Notes: generated from the letters alone by a model not told the origin. Shown: positions 1 through 8,788, counted from the stretch's first letter. The stretch: DNA of 64,000 bases from Nocardiopsis kunsanensis DSM 44524 (GCF_000340965.1 NZ_ANAY01000033.1:1-64000), one strand, 5' to 3'. Made by a program: numbers and translations.

Positions 1-334
1 CCGGGAGTGCGCGGGGCCGTAGTTGCTCCCGTAGGGGGCCGTTGCTGTCGCAGGAGCGAGCCACCGTGCCCACGCCGCAAGCGGTGGTCGCAATGGCCCG
101 CCCGAGGGGGTTGGCGGTTGGCCCCCACTTCTTCGGGCGGACGGTTGGCTGCGGCCGTGGGGTGTTCGGCGGCGAGAGCGGGCCGGCCCGGGGAAGGGGC
201 GGGCCGCACACCCCGAGGCGCCGCGAGAACCCATCACACACCCGCCACATTCACCGCGATGAAAGGGGCGTGGCGGGGCGCCGAAGCGGGTTGCGGGAAG
301 CCCCGGCCGGGCTACGCTCGACGCTCCGACGAAC

Positions 335-505
335 ACCACCCACCTGCCACCAGTCCATGGCCCCTGCCCTATCAGTTACCAGCCCACCGGGCCCACACCC
401 ACCTGCTACCGCCCCCACCGGGCCTTCCCACCTGCTACCGCACCACCAGGCCCACCCACCACTCACCGGTCCACCGACCCACCGGGACCTGTGCCACCTA
501 CCAAC
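335..505. repeat. Degenerate ~30-bp tandem repeat
   Basis: Units beginning near 385, 416 and 444 share a CACCGGGCC-like head. The first two also share an ACCTGCTACCGC tail (about 31 bp apart), and further decayed copies lie on both sides. The plus strand is almost free of G runs. Function unknown; it could be a decayed minisatellite or simple low-complexity intergenic DNA. Confidence 0.4.
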
Positions 506-650
506 GGCCCACGGGCCCCTCCACAGTCCATGAGCCCCACCGCAGCCGAAACCGGGTTCTCACCCACCCTGTCCTGGCGGCCGCACACGCTCAGAGCCGT
601 GCTCACGCATGACAAGCGTTCCAGGTGTCCGGAAGGACCCCCACACGCTC

Positions 651-656
651 TAGCCT
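651..656 (+). promoter_or_regulatory. Leaderless-type -10 box of the ankyrin gene
   Basis: TAGCCT ends exactly 6 nt before the ATG at 663. TANNNT 6-7 nt upstream of a start codon is the usual geometry for leaderless transcripts in actinobacteria. The intervening GGAGCG could also act as a ribosome site, so leaderless initiation is an inference. I see no clear -35 element. Confidence 0.4.
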
Positions 657-662
657 GGAGCG

Positions 663-1049
663 ATGAGCGGACTTTCCGAGGAGCAGACCAGACGTGTCAT
701 CGAACTGGCCATGGACCTGGCCCGTGCAGGGCAGACCGAGGAACTGATGGAGTTCTTCGACCACGGCCTTCCGGTCGACGTGAGTGACGACGACGGCAAC
801 ACTCTGTTGATGCTGGCCGCCTACCACGGCCACGCGGGCACCGTCACCGCCCTCATCGGGCGAGGTGCCGACGTCGACCTGCGCAACAACAACGATCAGG
901 CGCCCGTGGCCGGGGCGCTGTTCAAGGGTGAGGACGCGGTCGTGGCGGCACTGGTCGAGGCCGGTGCCGACCTGGACGCGGGTACCCCCACTGCCAAGGC
1001 CACCGCCGAGATGTTCGGGCGCAAGGACCTCCTGCCGGGCTCGGACTGA
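663..1049 (+). CDS. Small ankyrin-repeat protein
   Basis: A 128-aa cytosolic protein with about three ankyrin repeats. The repeat signatures are NTLLMLAAYHGHAGTVTALI followed by GRGADVDLRNN, and then VAALVEAGADLDAG; the first ~30 residues form a helical cap. Ankyrin repeats mediate protein-protein contact. It lies tail-to-tail with the catalase gene. In Pseudomonas the small ankyrin protein AnkB supports KatB activity, so a role in catalase maturation or protection is plausible but only inferred from adjacency. ATG 663 follows GGAG and a -10-like box. The gene is complete. Confidence 0.85.
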   Translation: MSGLSEEQTRRVIELAMDLARAGQTEELMEFFDHGLPVDVSDDDGNTLLMLAAYHGHAGTVTALIGRGADVDLRNNNDQAPVAGALFKGEDAVVAALVEAGADLDAGTPTAKATAEMFGRKDLLPGSD

Positions 1050-1110
1050 CAGACGGGTCCCGCACGGCACAGCCGGCCGACGGGACCGGCAGAAACCGCA
1101 TCGGAGACAG

Positions 1111-1151
1111 AAAAAGGGGCCGGCGTGGTCGCTGAAGACCACGTCGGCCCC
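1111..1151 (-). terminator. Intrinsic terminator of the catalase operon
   Basis: Two 15-nt arms (1116-1130 and 1137-1151, one G-T mismatch) enclose the 6-nt loop GCTGAA. On the minus strand the stem is followed by TTTTT (1115-1111), giving a textbook rho-independent terminator about 50 nt beyond the catalase stop. It also separates the convergent ankyrin transcript. Confidence 0.9.
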
Positions 1152-1199
1152 TCATGTGCGTGGACGCCGCTCAGGACACCTCACGTCGCACATTCATGC

Positions 1200-2669
1200 T
1201 CAGAGGTTGCCGGCCTTGAGGGCCTCGATGGCCTTGCGCACACCCTCACCGTAGGCCGGGTCGGCCTTGGTGCAGTTGCTGATGTGGCGCTCGACGACGA
1301 CCTCGGAAGCACCGTCGATGGCGCGAGCGGTGTTGGCGAACAGCCGCTGCTGCTCCTCGGCGCTCATCTGGCGGAACAGGTCACCGGGCTGCTCGAAGTA
1401 GTTGTCGTCGTCCTCGCGGTAGTTGAACCGGTCGGCGGTGGATCCCACCCCCAGCGCGGGCTCGGCGTAGGCCGGCTGCTCGGGCCAACGGCCGTAGGAG
1501 TTGGGCTCGATGCCGGGCACGCCGCCCTGGTTGCCGTCCACACGCATGGCACCGTCACGGTGGTAGGTGTTGACCTGCTTGGCGCCACGCGGGTAGTTCA
1601 CCGGGATCTGGTGGTGGTTGACGCCCACGCGGTAACGGGCGGCGTCACCGTAGGAGAACAGGCGGCCCTGCAGCATACGGTCCGGGGAGACACCGATGCC
1701 CGGGACCAGGTTCGCCGGGGTGAAGGCGGCCTGCTCCACGTCAGCGAAGTAGTTCTCCGGGTTGCGGTTGAGCTCGAACTCGCCGACCTCGATGAGCGGG
1801 TAGTCCTTCTTGGACCAGACCTTGGTCAGGTCGAAGGGATGGAAGCGGTAGTTCTCCGCGTCCGCCTCCGGCATGATCTGGACGTAGAAGGTCCACTTGG
1901 GGTAGTCGCCGCGCTCGATGGCGTCGAACAGGTCCCTCTGGGAGGACTCGCGGTCGTCGGCGATGACCTTGGCCGCTTCCTCGTCGGTGAGGTTCTCGAT
2001 GCCCTGCTGGGTACGGAAGTGGAACTTGACCCAGTAGCGCTCGTTGTCGGCATTGACGAACGAGAAGGTGTGCGAACCGAAACCGTGCATGTTGCGGTAA
2101 CCCACGGGGATGCCGCGGTCCGACATGACGATGGTGACCTGGTGCAAGGACTCGGGCAGGTTGGTCCAGAAGTCCCAGTTGTTGTCGGCCGAGCGCATGT
2201 TGGTGCGCGGATCGCGCTTGACGGCGCGGTTGAGGTCGGGGAACTTCAGCGGGTCACGGAAGAAGAAGACCGGGGTGTTGTTGCCGACGACGTCCCAGTT
2301 GCCCTCTTCGGTGTAGAAGCGCAGTGAGAAGCCGCGGATGTCGCGCTCGGCGTCGGCAGCGCCGCGCTCACCGGCGACGGTGGAGAAGCGGGCGAACATC
2401 TCGGTCTGCTTGCCGACCTCGGAGAAGAGCGCGGCCTTGGTGTACTGGGTGATGTCCTGGGTGACGGTGAAAGTACCCCAGGCACCCGAACCCTTGGCGT
2501 GCATGCGGCGCTCGGGGATGACCTCGCGGTCGAAGTGCGCCAGCTTCTCGAGGAACCACAGGTCTTGGAGCAGCATCGGGCCGCGCGGGCCGGCCGTGAG
2601 GCTGTCCTGGTTGTTGGCGACCGGTGCGCCATTGGCTGTGGTGATCGGGTTGGTGTTGTCTTGCGACAT
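1200..2669 (-). CDS. katA: Monofunctional haem catalase
   Basis: Catalase converts H2O2 to water and oxygen in the cytosol. At 489 aa it has the usual length of small-subunit haem catalases. The distal His57 lies in the [10 protein letters not shown] motif, the distal Asn in VGNNTPVFF, and the proximal haem-ligand Tyr in [13 protein letters not shown], so the active site is complete. The frame stays open 15 codons further upstream, but ATG 2669 has a strong AGGAG ribosome site 4 nt ahead, so I chose it. It is the second gene of an operon, 57 bp after a Fur-family repressor, the arrangement of Streptomyces catR-catA, and is followed by a strong terminator. Peroxide-responsive control by the upstream repressor is the expected regulation. 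Confidence 0.97.
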   Translation of the reverse strand: MSQDNTNPITTANGAPVANNQDSLTAGPRGPMLLQDLWFLEKLAHFDREVIPERRMHAKGSGAWGTFTVTQDITQYTKAALFSEVGKQTEMFARFSTVAGERGAADAERDIRGFSLRFYTEEGNWDVVGNNTPVFFFRDPLKFPDLNRAVKRDPRTNMRSADNNWDFWTNLPESLHQVTIVMSDRGIPVGYRNMHGFGSHTFSFVNADNERYWVKFHFRTQQGIENLTDEEAAKVIADDRESSQRDLFDAIERGDYPKWTFYVQIMPEADAENYRFHPFDLTKVWSKKDYPLIEVGEFELNRNPENYFADVEQAAFTPANLVPGIGVSPDRMLQGRLFSYGDAARYRVGVNHHQIPVNYPRGAKQVNTYHRDGAMRVDGNQGGVPGIEPNSYGRWPEQPAYAEPALGVGSTADRFNYREDDDNYFEQPGDLFRQMSAEEQQRLFANTARAIDGASEVVVERHISNCTKADPAYGEGVRKAIEALKAGNL

Positions 2670-2726
2670 GGACTCCTGCTTCCTTGAGTGAAAACCTGCG
2701 ATGCTGTGCGACAAGAGTCGGAGGGG

Positions 2727-3146
2727 TCAGGCTTCTTGACACGCGGGGCACATGCCCCAATAGGTGACCTCGACCTCGTCGACGACGAAGCCGTGGTCGT
2801 CCGAGCCCTCGAGACAGGGTGTTGCTCCCGTGGCGCAGTCCACGTCCGAGATCGCGCCGCACCGACGGCAGATCACGTGGTGGTGGTTGTCGCCCACACG
2901 GCGCTCGTAGCGTGCGGGCGACCCCTCGGGTTCGATACGCCGTAGGAGTCCAGCGCCGGTCAGGGCATTGAGGACGTCGTACACCGCTTGGTTGGACACC
3001 GCACCGAGGCGAGCGCGGGCCACCTGGAGCACGGCGGAGGCGTCGGAGTGCGGGTGGGCCTCGACAGCCTCCAGTACCGCGACTCGGGGCCCGGTCACAC
3101 GTAGCGAAGCTGCCCGCAGGACAGTTTCGGTGTCGGTCTGGTGCAT
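2727..3146 (-). CDS. Fur-family repressor (CatR/PerR-like)
   Basis: A 139-aa metal-dependent repressor with an N-terminal winged helix (residues ~10-80, including [20 protein letters not shown]) and a C-terminal dimer/metal domain. The [10 protein letters not shown] motif and a second CPAC pair near the C-terminus form the expected structural zinc site. Because it is transcribed just ahead of catalase, a peroxide sensor of the CatR/PerR/FurA type is more likely than a classical iron Fur. ATG 3146 begins the conserved region; the frame is open up to 3194 without a ribosome site, so a longer form cannot be ruled out. Confidence 0.9.
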   Translation of the reverse strand: MHQTDTETVLRAASLRVTGPRVAVLEAVEAHPHSDASAVLQVARARLGAVSNQAVYDVLNALTGAGLLRRIEPEGSPARYERRVGDNHHHVICRRCGAISDVDCATGATPCLEGSDDHGFVVDEVEVTYWGMCPACQEA

Positions 3147-3168
3147 GGCCCCAGTAAAGCAGCTTTTC

Positions 3169-3182
3169 TTGAGTAGATCCAA
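3169..3182. promoter_or_regulatory. Possible operator of the Fur/catalase operon
   Basis: The imperfect dyad TTGAGTAGATCCAA lies 23-36 bp upstream of the repressor start, where autoregulatory Fur-type operators are usually found. It is only a weak palindrome (TTG...CAA ends) and I do not recognise it as a published box. Confidence 0.25.
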
Positions 3183-3291
3183 TCTTGGGGTCATGCTGTT
3201 TTAGTCACAGCGACGATGTACACCATACGAGGGATGAGACCGTGGCCGTTCCCGGTGAACCCGTACGCACCGAACCGCTCCCCGGCGCTCC

Positions 3292-3297
3292 TAACCT
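3292..3297 (+). promoter_or_regulatory. Leaderless-type -10 box of the first SEC-C gene
   Basis: TAACCT ends 6 nt before ATG 3304, the same geometry as at 651 and 14633. No good ribosome site precedes the ATG, which supports leaderless initiation. Confidence 0.45.
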
Positions 3298-3303
3298 GGA
3301 CCC

Positions 3304-4269
3304 ATGACCGAAAGCGCGACCCCGGCCCCGCTCCCGCCCGAACTGGTGGCAGCCGTCCTGGACCTCGACCTGCCCCAGCACCACCTGGACGCCATGGCTG
3401 CCGACCCGGACTCGGCTGCAGACGTCCTCCTGGAAGCCGCCGGGCAACAGCGCGAGCACGACCCCGCCCACGCCAAGGCCCTCCTGCAGATCCTGCGGGA
3501 ACACGCCCCGCAGGACGACCACCGCCAGTACGCTGCGCACATGCTCTCGCAGATCCTGCGTTCCGAGGCATGGAACGAGGAGGCCGACCGGCTCATCGCC
3601 GACCTCCTGCGCCCCGGTGTACTCGGACGCGGCATGGCGGCCGTCCTCGCCGAGGAGTACGCCGATACCGCACCCGAGACCGCCCTGTACTGCTACAACG
3701 TGGCCTGCCGTAGCGTCCTGGCCCAGCCCGCGCAGATCGTCGACCGGCTCGAACCTCTCGGACTCGCCCTGCTCACCGGGCGTGCCCGCGTGCGCGAGCG
3801 CCTCGGACTCGCCCCCGACGCCCACGACGAGCAGGCCCGCGCCGCAGACGGGTCCGACACCGAGACCGGCCTGCTCGACCGGGCGCTGCACGGTGCTTCG
3901 GAGGCACAGAAGGACGACGCCCCTGTCGTGCACGTGGCCTACGCCCGCGAACACCTCGACGAGGCCCGCGAACACGGTCTGATCACCGGAACGGACACCC
4001 ACCACCACGACGTCGAACGTGCGCTGCGCGCCGACGCCCGGAAAACCCCCGCCGTGCCGTTGCACACCGCCACGGCCACGCCCGGCCAGATCACCGCCTT
4101 CGCCGCGACCGCAGAGCTCGACCCGGCCGAGCCGGCCACCCGCGAACGTTGGGCCCAGGCCCTGGACCCCGAGGCGCTGCGCCCCTGGCCGCCCGAGCGC
4201 AACCAGGCCTGCTGGTGCAGGTCCGGACGCAAGTACAAGAAGTGCTGCGGATCCCCGGTCGTGCGCTGA
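3304..4269 (+). CDS. SEC-C motif protein (paralogue 1)
   Basis: A 321-aa soluble protein. The N-terminal ~200 residues are helical and repeat-like (ILREHAPQDD, ADLLRPGVLGRGM, ETALYCYNVA). The C-terminus is a SEC-C zinc motif, WPPERNQACWCRSGRKYKKC followed by CG, as at the end of SecA and many accessory proteins. Its function is unknown; SEC-C binds zinc and probably a partner protein. A clear paralogue lies at 14645-15739 with the same layout and an almost identical terminus. One normally conserved Gly of CWCGSGRKYKKC is Arg here. It is monocistronic and probably leaderless. Confidence 0.8.
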   Translation: MTESATPAPLPPELVAAVLDLDLPQHHLDAMAADPDSAADVLLEAAGQQREHDPAHAKALLQILREHAPQDDHRQYAAHMLSQILRSEAWNEEADRLIADLLRPGVLGRGMAAVLAEEYADTAPETALYCYNVACRSVLAQPAQIVDRLEPLGLALLTGRARVRERLGLAPDAHDEQARAADGSDTETGLLDRALHGASEAQKDDAPVVHVAYAREHLDEAREHGLITGTDTHHHDVERALRADARKTPAVPLHTATATPGQITAFAATAELDPAEPATRERWAQALDPEALRPWPPERNQACWCRSGRKYKKCCGSPVVR

Positions 4270-4336
4270 CACCGGAAAAGAGCCCCGGCGGGCGCACGGG
4301 CCGGATCCACGTACGCGGCCGGACCCGCCGGCGAGC

Positions 4337-4900
4337 TCACCGGGGCCCGTCGCCGAACGTACGCTCGTCGAACGGGACGAGCTTGGCCGCGTGCAACATC
4401 CGGACCCGTTCCGGGCCGGTGAAGACCCGGTGGGCCACCCTCGCGCGTGTACGCCCCAAACCGACGATCACCCCCGTGTACCAGAACCTCCGGTACCGGA
4501 ACCCCACCCGCTGACCGACCCGCAACCGGCCGATCACCTCCCGGGAACGGGCCACCAGCTCCCGGTGCTCCCTGCGCCGATCACCCCGCTCCCACGACTC
4601 GGACCGTTGGTGGAACCGGTCCCGGGCCTCCTCGGCGGCCCGCACGACCACTTGGCGACGGCACTCCGCGGCCAGCCACGGGTACCGCGCCGCGATCGCC
4701 TCGCACACCTGTCGGTGCGGCTCCGGTCCCTGATCGGTGCCGCCGTCGGAACACAGATGGCGCAGGTAGTCCACGACCAGGCGTTCGATCGGCGCGCATG
4801 AGGGAGCCCGCCCGTCCGGGCCGGCGCTGCGCTCGGCGTGCTCACGCGCGAGCCGTTCCAGTCGTGCACGGTCGTCGGACTCGGGGAACAGAGGAGTCAC
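4337..4900 (-). CDS. Hypothetical protein with SH3-like C-terminus
   Basis: A 187-aa Arg-rich protein I do not recognise. The middle is helical (ERLVVDYLRHLC, a Cys-containing stretch, then VVRAAEEARDRFHQRSES). The last ~55 residues (GQRVGFRYRRFWYTGVIVGL) look like a small SH3/KOW-type barrel that could bind nucleic acid. I chose GTG 4900 because GGTGAGG sits 5 nt ahead. The same frame is open to 5203, but that part reads as shadow sequence under the divergent DUF5685 gene. It is convergent with the SEC-C gene, with GC-rich hairpins between them. Confidence 0.65.
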   Translation of the reverse strand: MTPLFPESDDRARLERLAREHAERSAGPDGRAPSCAPIERLVVDYLRHLCSDGGTDQGPEPHRQVCEAIAARYPWLAAECRRQVVVRAAEEARDRFHQRSESWERGDRRREHRELVARSREVIGRLRVGQRVGFRYRRFWYTGVIVGLGRTRARVAHRVFTGPERVRMLHAAKLVPFDERTFGDGPR

Positions 4901-5085
4901 AGAGACCTCACCAGGGTCGAAGGGCTTTGCAGGCCATCGTGTACCAGTGCCGACGATCCCGCTCGGGGCCTGTGGACAATCGCGGACCGAACCGGGGGCC
5001 GAGAGGCCGAACCGAACAGACGCCGCAGGGATCGGAACACGTGTCCGCGTGCCTGAGGGCGGACCCTGGCGACGAGAAGGCGAAC

Positions 5086-6297
5086 ATGTTCGGAATCCTG
5101 CGGCCCTGCCGACACACTCTGTCCGCAGAACTGGCCGGCGAGTGGATGTCACACCTGTGCGGGTTGTGCCTGGCCCTACGGGACGGCCACGGCCAGGCCG
5201 CACGCCTGGCCACCAACCACGACGGATTGGTGGTCTCGGCCCTCACCGCGGCCCAGACCCGGACCGGGACCCGCACAGCCGGGCCCTGCCTGCTACGCGG
5301 CATGCGTACGGCCACCGTCGCCGAGGGGGCGGGCGCGGAACTGGCCGCGGTGGTCTCGCTCCTCCTGGCCTCGGCCAGGATCAACGACCACATCGAGGAC
5401 GGCGACGGCCGCCTCGCCCGAACAGGTGTGCGCGAGCTGGCCGGGCGGACGGCCGAGCGGTGGCAGCGGGGTGCCCGCGCGTCCGGGGCCGGGCTCGGGT
5501 TCGACGGGACCGCGCTGACCGCCGTCGTCGACCGCCAACGCGCGGTGGAGAAGGCAGCGGGGGAGGGGACCGATGTCCTCGGTGTCACCGCGCCCACCGA
5601 GGAAGCCACCGCCGAGGCGTTCGCGCACACGGCGTTCCTGGCAGGACGGCCCGCCAACGCCGAACCACTGCACGAGGCAGGTCGCCTCTTCGGCCGGATC
5701 GCCCACCTGCTGGACGCGGTCGAGGACCGGAACCAGGATCTCGCCCAGGGCTCTTGGAACCCCCTCACCAACACCGGAACCCCGATCCGGCGCGCCCGTG
5801 ACCTGTGCGACGACGCCGTCCTGGGCGTCTCCCTCGCCGTGGACGAGGCCGACTTCGACGACGGCTGCCTCGTGCACGCACTACTGGTCTTGGAACTGGG
5901 CCGCGCCGTCGAACGCACCTTCGCCCACGCAGGACACCCGGGACATCCGGGCCAGTACCGGCACTCGGTGCACGGGAACCACCCGGGGCACTCGGAGCGC
6001 CACGGCGGTTCCCACGGCCCGGCACATGCAGGAGGCCCCCACAGCGGCGGGGAACACCGCTCCGGCGGGGGCGGTGGGCAGGGCTCGGACCGTTGCGACT
6101 GCGGCTGCCGGACCCCCGCATTGGAGCCACGCCGCAGCCGGGGTCTGCCGGCCGGCTGCGCGGCGGCCCTGTTCATGTGCTGCACCTGCCAGTTCTGCTG
6201 CCGGGATCCCCACCCCGGACCCTGGTCCGGTAAACCGAGGGGGTCCTGGTGCGAGGCCTGTAGCTGCTGGGCGGAATGCTGCTCCTGCTGCGACTGA
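5086..6297 (+). CDS. DUF5685 protein with His/Gly linker and Cys-rich tail
   Basis: A 403-aa member of the actinobacterial DUF5685 family, recognisable from the start MFGILRPCRHTL and the segment MSHLCGLCLALRDGHGQAAR. Residues 1-~285 are a helical domain with conserved Cys/His. A His/Gly-rich linker (~290-335) follows, and then a tail with 16 cysteines, including CDCGC, CCTCQFCC and CEACSCWAECCSCC. The tail suggests metal or Fe-S binding, or membrane anchoring by acylation. Function is unknown for the family. The start has GAGAAGG 5 nt upstream; the frame is open far upstream but only as low-complexity shadow sequence. Confidence 0.85.
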   Translation: MFGILRPCRHTLSAELAGEWMSHLCGLCLALRDGHGQAARLATNHDGLVVSALTAAQTRTGTRTAGPCLLRGMRTATVAEGAGAELAAVVSLLLASARINDHIEDGDGRLARTGVRELAGRTAERWQRGARASGAGLGFDGTALTAVVDRQRAVEKAAGEGTDVLGVTAPTEEATAEAFAHTAFLAGRPANAEPLHEAGRLFGRIAHLLDAVEDRNQDLAQGSWNPLTNTGTPIRRARDLCDDAVLGVSLAVDEADFDDGCLVHALLVLELGRAVERTFAHAGHPGHPGQYRHSVHGNHPGHSERHGGSHGPAHAGGPHSGGEHRSGGGGGQGSDRCDCGCRTPALEPRRSRGLPAGCAAALFMCCTCQFCCRDPHPGPWSGKPRGSWCEACSCWAECCSCCD

Positions 6298-7113
6298 ACC
6301 CAACTGCGCGTTCTGCCCGTGCGGCGTGCTCAGCTCCCGTGGAAAACAGCGAGGTCGATCTCGGGCGCGCTCGTGCACCGCACCCCCTCCTCGGGCGGAG
6401 GGGCTCTCCCGACGCCGCGTCCATGCAGTGGGCGTCGAACATCGCCTTCGTCGAGCGGGGGCAGGGCCTGATCGGAGACCAACCACCCGCGCACCAGCGC
6501 CAGGGAATCTTGTGCTCGTCCGGGCGTGTGTACGCGATCTCGTCGGTGAAGCTGCGCGACACCACCGACGCGAGATCACCACGGGCCAGAGCGGTGCCCA
6601 GCCTTGCGGGCACTGCTGGGAGCGCGACCTCGAAGCCGCCCTCCCCGGCGTTGGACGGGCGTGGACCGTACCCCTCCGGTGTTCAGGGGCGGAACGTGGT
6701 TCTCGTGGGGCAGGCCCGAGAAGAGCGCTGTCAGCAGGACGGGGGCGAGCGAAGAGCAGATGGCACGGGTATCGCGCGACCTCCGGGGCCGGAAGAAGGT
6801 TGTCCGCAGGACGGGTTCGCGGGCCTCCGTTCCCGGACACGGCCCGGGTCGGCCCCTCCGGTGGGTACCTGTCCCGCGCACCGGGCCACCGGGCGCCCGT
6901 GCAGGCCCGGCCCGAACCGGACCCCCGCGGCTCGGGCTCCCCACGTGTGTGCTCATTGGACCGCACCAGGACCAACTGACCGGTGACCGCCGGCGCCGGC
7001 CACGGACCGCACCGGCGTCCGCCCCCGATGTTTGGTGACGCCGCCCCAGGTCAGGACCACGAACAGGGGCCGGAAGGCGAATACGCCGGGTCCATGCGAC
7101 TCGAGGGGGACGA
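6298..7113. other. 816-bp stretch without an intact gene
   Basis: No full-length gene is visible. The left half holds a possible decayed minus-strand gene (listed separately). The right half (about 6770-7113) is GC-rich, and its six translations are Arg/Pro/Gly-rich with no domain. The ribosome site of the DUF2267 gene ends it. Confidence 0.5.
6330..6760 (-). pseudogene. Possible frameshifted remnant, function unknown
   Basis: On the minus strand a stretch with coding-like third positions reads SRSFTDEIAYTRPDEHKIPW around 6510-6570. Upstream, in another frame, is a signal-peptide-like segment (ICSSLAPVLLTALFSGL). Downstream, in a third frame, is a plausible terminus (CTSAPEIDLAVFHGS then stop at 6330). 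Joining them needs two frameshifts. No domain is recognised; this may be a decayed exported protein or chance. Confidence 0.25.
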
Positions 7114-7827
7114 ATGATCGCTTACCAGGAACTCATGGAGCACGTGGTCCGCGAGGGGAACGCGACCGACAACGACGAGGGGCGCCGGGCGCTGGAAGCG
7201 GTGACGGGCGCCCTGGCCCGGCACACCACACCGGACACACGCAAGCGCCTGCGCGCAGAGTTCCCCGCCGCGCTGCGGGACCACATCCCGGCGCAGCCGA
7301 GCGCCCCCGCGTTGGAGACGACAGGAGCGCTCTCGGAGGAGGTCGCACAGGAGGTCGGCTGCCCCGAGGAGAAAGGGGTGCGTCTGGTGGGGGCGGTCCT
7401 GACCGGGATCCGCTGGAGCGACCCCCGGCTCGCCGATGACCTGGCATCCCAGCTTCCCGACGAGCTCGCCCAGTGGGCCCACGACCCCGAGGGCGCTCGC
7501 GGGCGCGCCGACACCGGGGTGTCCGGGTCCCCGAGCCGGCTCGACGAGTCGACGTTGGAGCGGGCGATGGAACGCCTTCCCGCCTGGCGGGGCGACACCG
7601 GCGGCCTGACCAGGGACGTGGATCTGCCCGGCGACCGGGTCACACCACTGCTGAACCAGGCGGAGAAGGCCGCGAGGCGGCTCGGGCACTCCTTCGAGCA
7701 CTACACCACCGACAGCGGGGTCACCTTCACGGTGCGGACCGAATCGATCGCTGCCGTGACCACGCGCGACATCGAGATGGCCGAGCGGATCGACGCGGCC
7801 GTGGCGACCATCGGTTCGGGCGGCTGA
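7114..7827 (+). CDS. DUF2267 protein with pterin-dehydratase-like C-terminus
   Basis: A 237-aa cytosolic protein. Residues 1-~125 match the DUF2267 pattern (YQELMEHVVREGN, a central helical repeat, PDELAQWA). Residues ~150-237 (RLGHSFEHYTTDSGVTFTVR, then TTRDIEMAERIDAAVA) have the layout of pterin-4a-carbinolamine dehydratase: helix, strand with GH-x-Phe, two strands, and a TxxD helix. The usual catalytic His-His pair is reduced, so catalysis is doubtful and this may be a binding domain. Role unknown; DUF2267 proteins are often stress-associated. ATG 7114 has GAGGGGGA ahead of it. It converges on the phosphoesterase gene. Confidence 0.75.
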   Translation: MIAYQELMEHVVREGNATDNDEGRRALEAVTGALARHTTPDTRKRLRAEFPAALRDHIPAQPSAPALETTGALSEEVAQEVGCPEEKGVRLVGAVLTGIRWSDPRLADDLASQLPDELAQWAHDPEGARGRADTGVSGSPSRLDESTLERAMERLPAWRGDTGGLTRDVDLPGDRVTPLLNQAEKAARRLGHSFEHYTTDSGVTFTVRTESIAAVTTRDIEMAERIDAAVATIGSGG

Positions 7828-7877
7828 GGCAGTCCCGGCCCGGTCGCCGGGGCGCGTTTCCGCGTGGCCCGCCCCGT

Positions 7878-8378
7878 TCAGAGGCCGGTCCCCACGCGGT
7901 GCAACCGCAGGTCCGTCCCGCCGCCGTCGACCTCGGCGGTCATGTACGTGTGGTGGGGCTGTCTGCGCCGATCGGTGGGCGAACCCGGGTTGACCAACCG
8001 CAGCCCGGTCTCTGCGCGAGTGTCCCAGGGGATGTGCGAGTGGCCGAAGACCAGCACGTCCACGTCCGGGAAGAGTTTCGCGCACCGCTTCTCCCGCCCC
8101 TTGGCCTGTCCTGTCTCGTGGACGACGGCGAAGCGCACACCGCCCAGTTCCGCACGGGCCACCTCGGGGAGGCGCTCTCGCAGCTCGGGGCCGTCGTTGT
8201 TGCCGTACACGCCGATGAGCCGCTCCGCTCGTGCCTGGAGCGAGAGCAGCGACTCGAGGTCGCACCAGTCGCCCGCGTGGACGACGGCGTCGGCGCGTTC
8301 GACCTCTTCCCAGATCTGGGCGGGAAGGTCGCGGGCGCGCCGTGGCAGGTGGGTGTCGGAGATGATCAGCAAACGCAT
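7878..8378 (-). CDS. YfcE/MJ0936-type metallophosphoesterase
   Basis: A 166-aa calcineurin-like phosphoesterase of the small YfcE class, probably a cytosolic phosphodiesterase of unknown physiological substrate. The motifs are in order: LIISDTH (residues 3-9), VVHAGDWCD, GVYGNNDG, FAVVHETG and VFGHSHIPWD, so all metal ligands are present. I chose ATG 8378 because the DTH motif must lie within the first 10 residues; frames extending to 8582 are not homologous. A TAACCT box 7 nt upstream and the lack of a ribosome site suggest a leaderless message. Confidence 0.9.
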   Translation of the reverse strand: MRLLIISDTHLPRRARDLPAQIWEEVERADAVVHAGDWCDLESLLSLQARAERLIGVYGNNDGPELRERLPEVARAELGGVRFAVVHETGQAKGREKRCAKLFPDVDVLVFGHSHIPWDTRAETGLRLVNPGSPTDRRRQPHHTYMTAEVDGGGTDLRLHRVGTGL

Positions 8379-8385
8379 GGCACGC

Positions 8386-8391
8386 AGGTTA
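8386..8391 (-). promoter_or_regulatory. Leaderless-type -10 box of the phosphoesterase gene
   Basis: On the minus strand TAACCT ends 7 nt before ATG 8378, the same arrangement as five other genes in this window. Confidence 0.4.
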
Positions 8392-8788
8392 GCTGTTGCG
8401 TCGGCCGAGGCCGTGGCGGCTGAAGGGGCCGGCTGTTTTCTGTGCTCCGGGGGCCGTGGGAAGAGTAGATCTTTCGGGCAAATTGTGAGACCGGATTTCC
8501 TGAGAGACGCTCTGCCTGGGAGTACATCGTCCCCTCTGGGGGCGGTGTGCGGGCTCGGTGGGTGAATACCTGCAGTTCGCATGCCTTTCGGTGGAGGCGC
8601 CCGACCAACTCACAGAATGTTCATTATTTCGTTATTCGTGATATGCGGCATCGGGTCGGCGTTTCTGTTCCACTGGTGCGGCGGCCACCCTCGCCAGAAG
8701 CCGCGCGCTTCCCCTGCATTCCGGAACAAGGTGGGAGAAACCCGGACCCCGGTGAGTGAGGCCCCCTTCCCCCGAACCCCCAGGAGTC
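8392..8788. other. Intergenic region upstream of the esterase
   Basis: A divergent intergenic region of about 400 bp. It contains a distinctly AT-rich patch (about 8618-8646), probably promoter DNA for the esterase gene. One plus frame gives a short hydrophobic stretch there (MFIISLFVICGIGSAFLFHW), but it runs on into shadow sequence of the esterase and has no ribosome site, so I do not call it a gene. Confidence 0.4.

Larger units (their letters stand above)
1..662. other. Non-coding left edge, C-rich strand-skewed tract
   Basis: I see no convincing gene here. Open frames exist on both strands, but their translations are low-complexity Pro/His/Thr or Arg/Gly text with no domain. From about 320 to 545 the plus strand is very C-rich and G-poor and contains degenerate repeats (listed separately). 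The last bases form the promoter of the ankyrin gene. A gene cut by the window edge cannot be excluded. Confidence 0.5.

Noticed and set aside
4901-5203. N-terminal extension of the minus-strand hypothetical gene ending at 4337
   Set aside because: The added ~100 residues are Arg/Pro/Gly-rich and overlap the divergent DUF5685 start; GTG 4900 has its own ribosome site.
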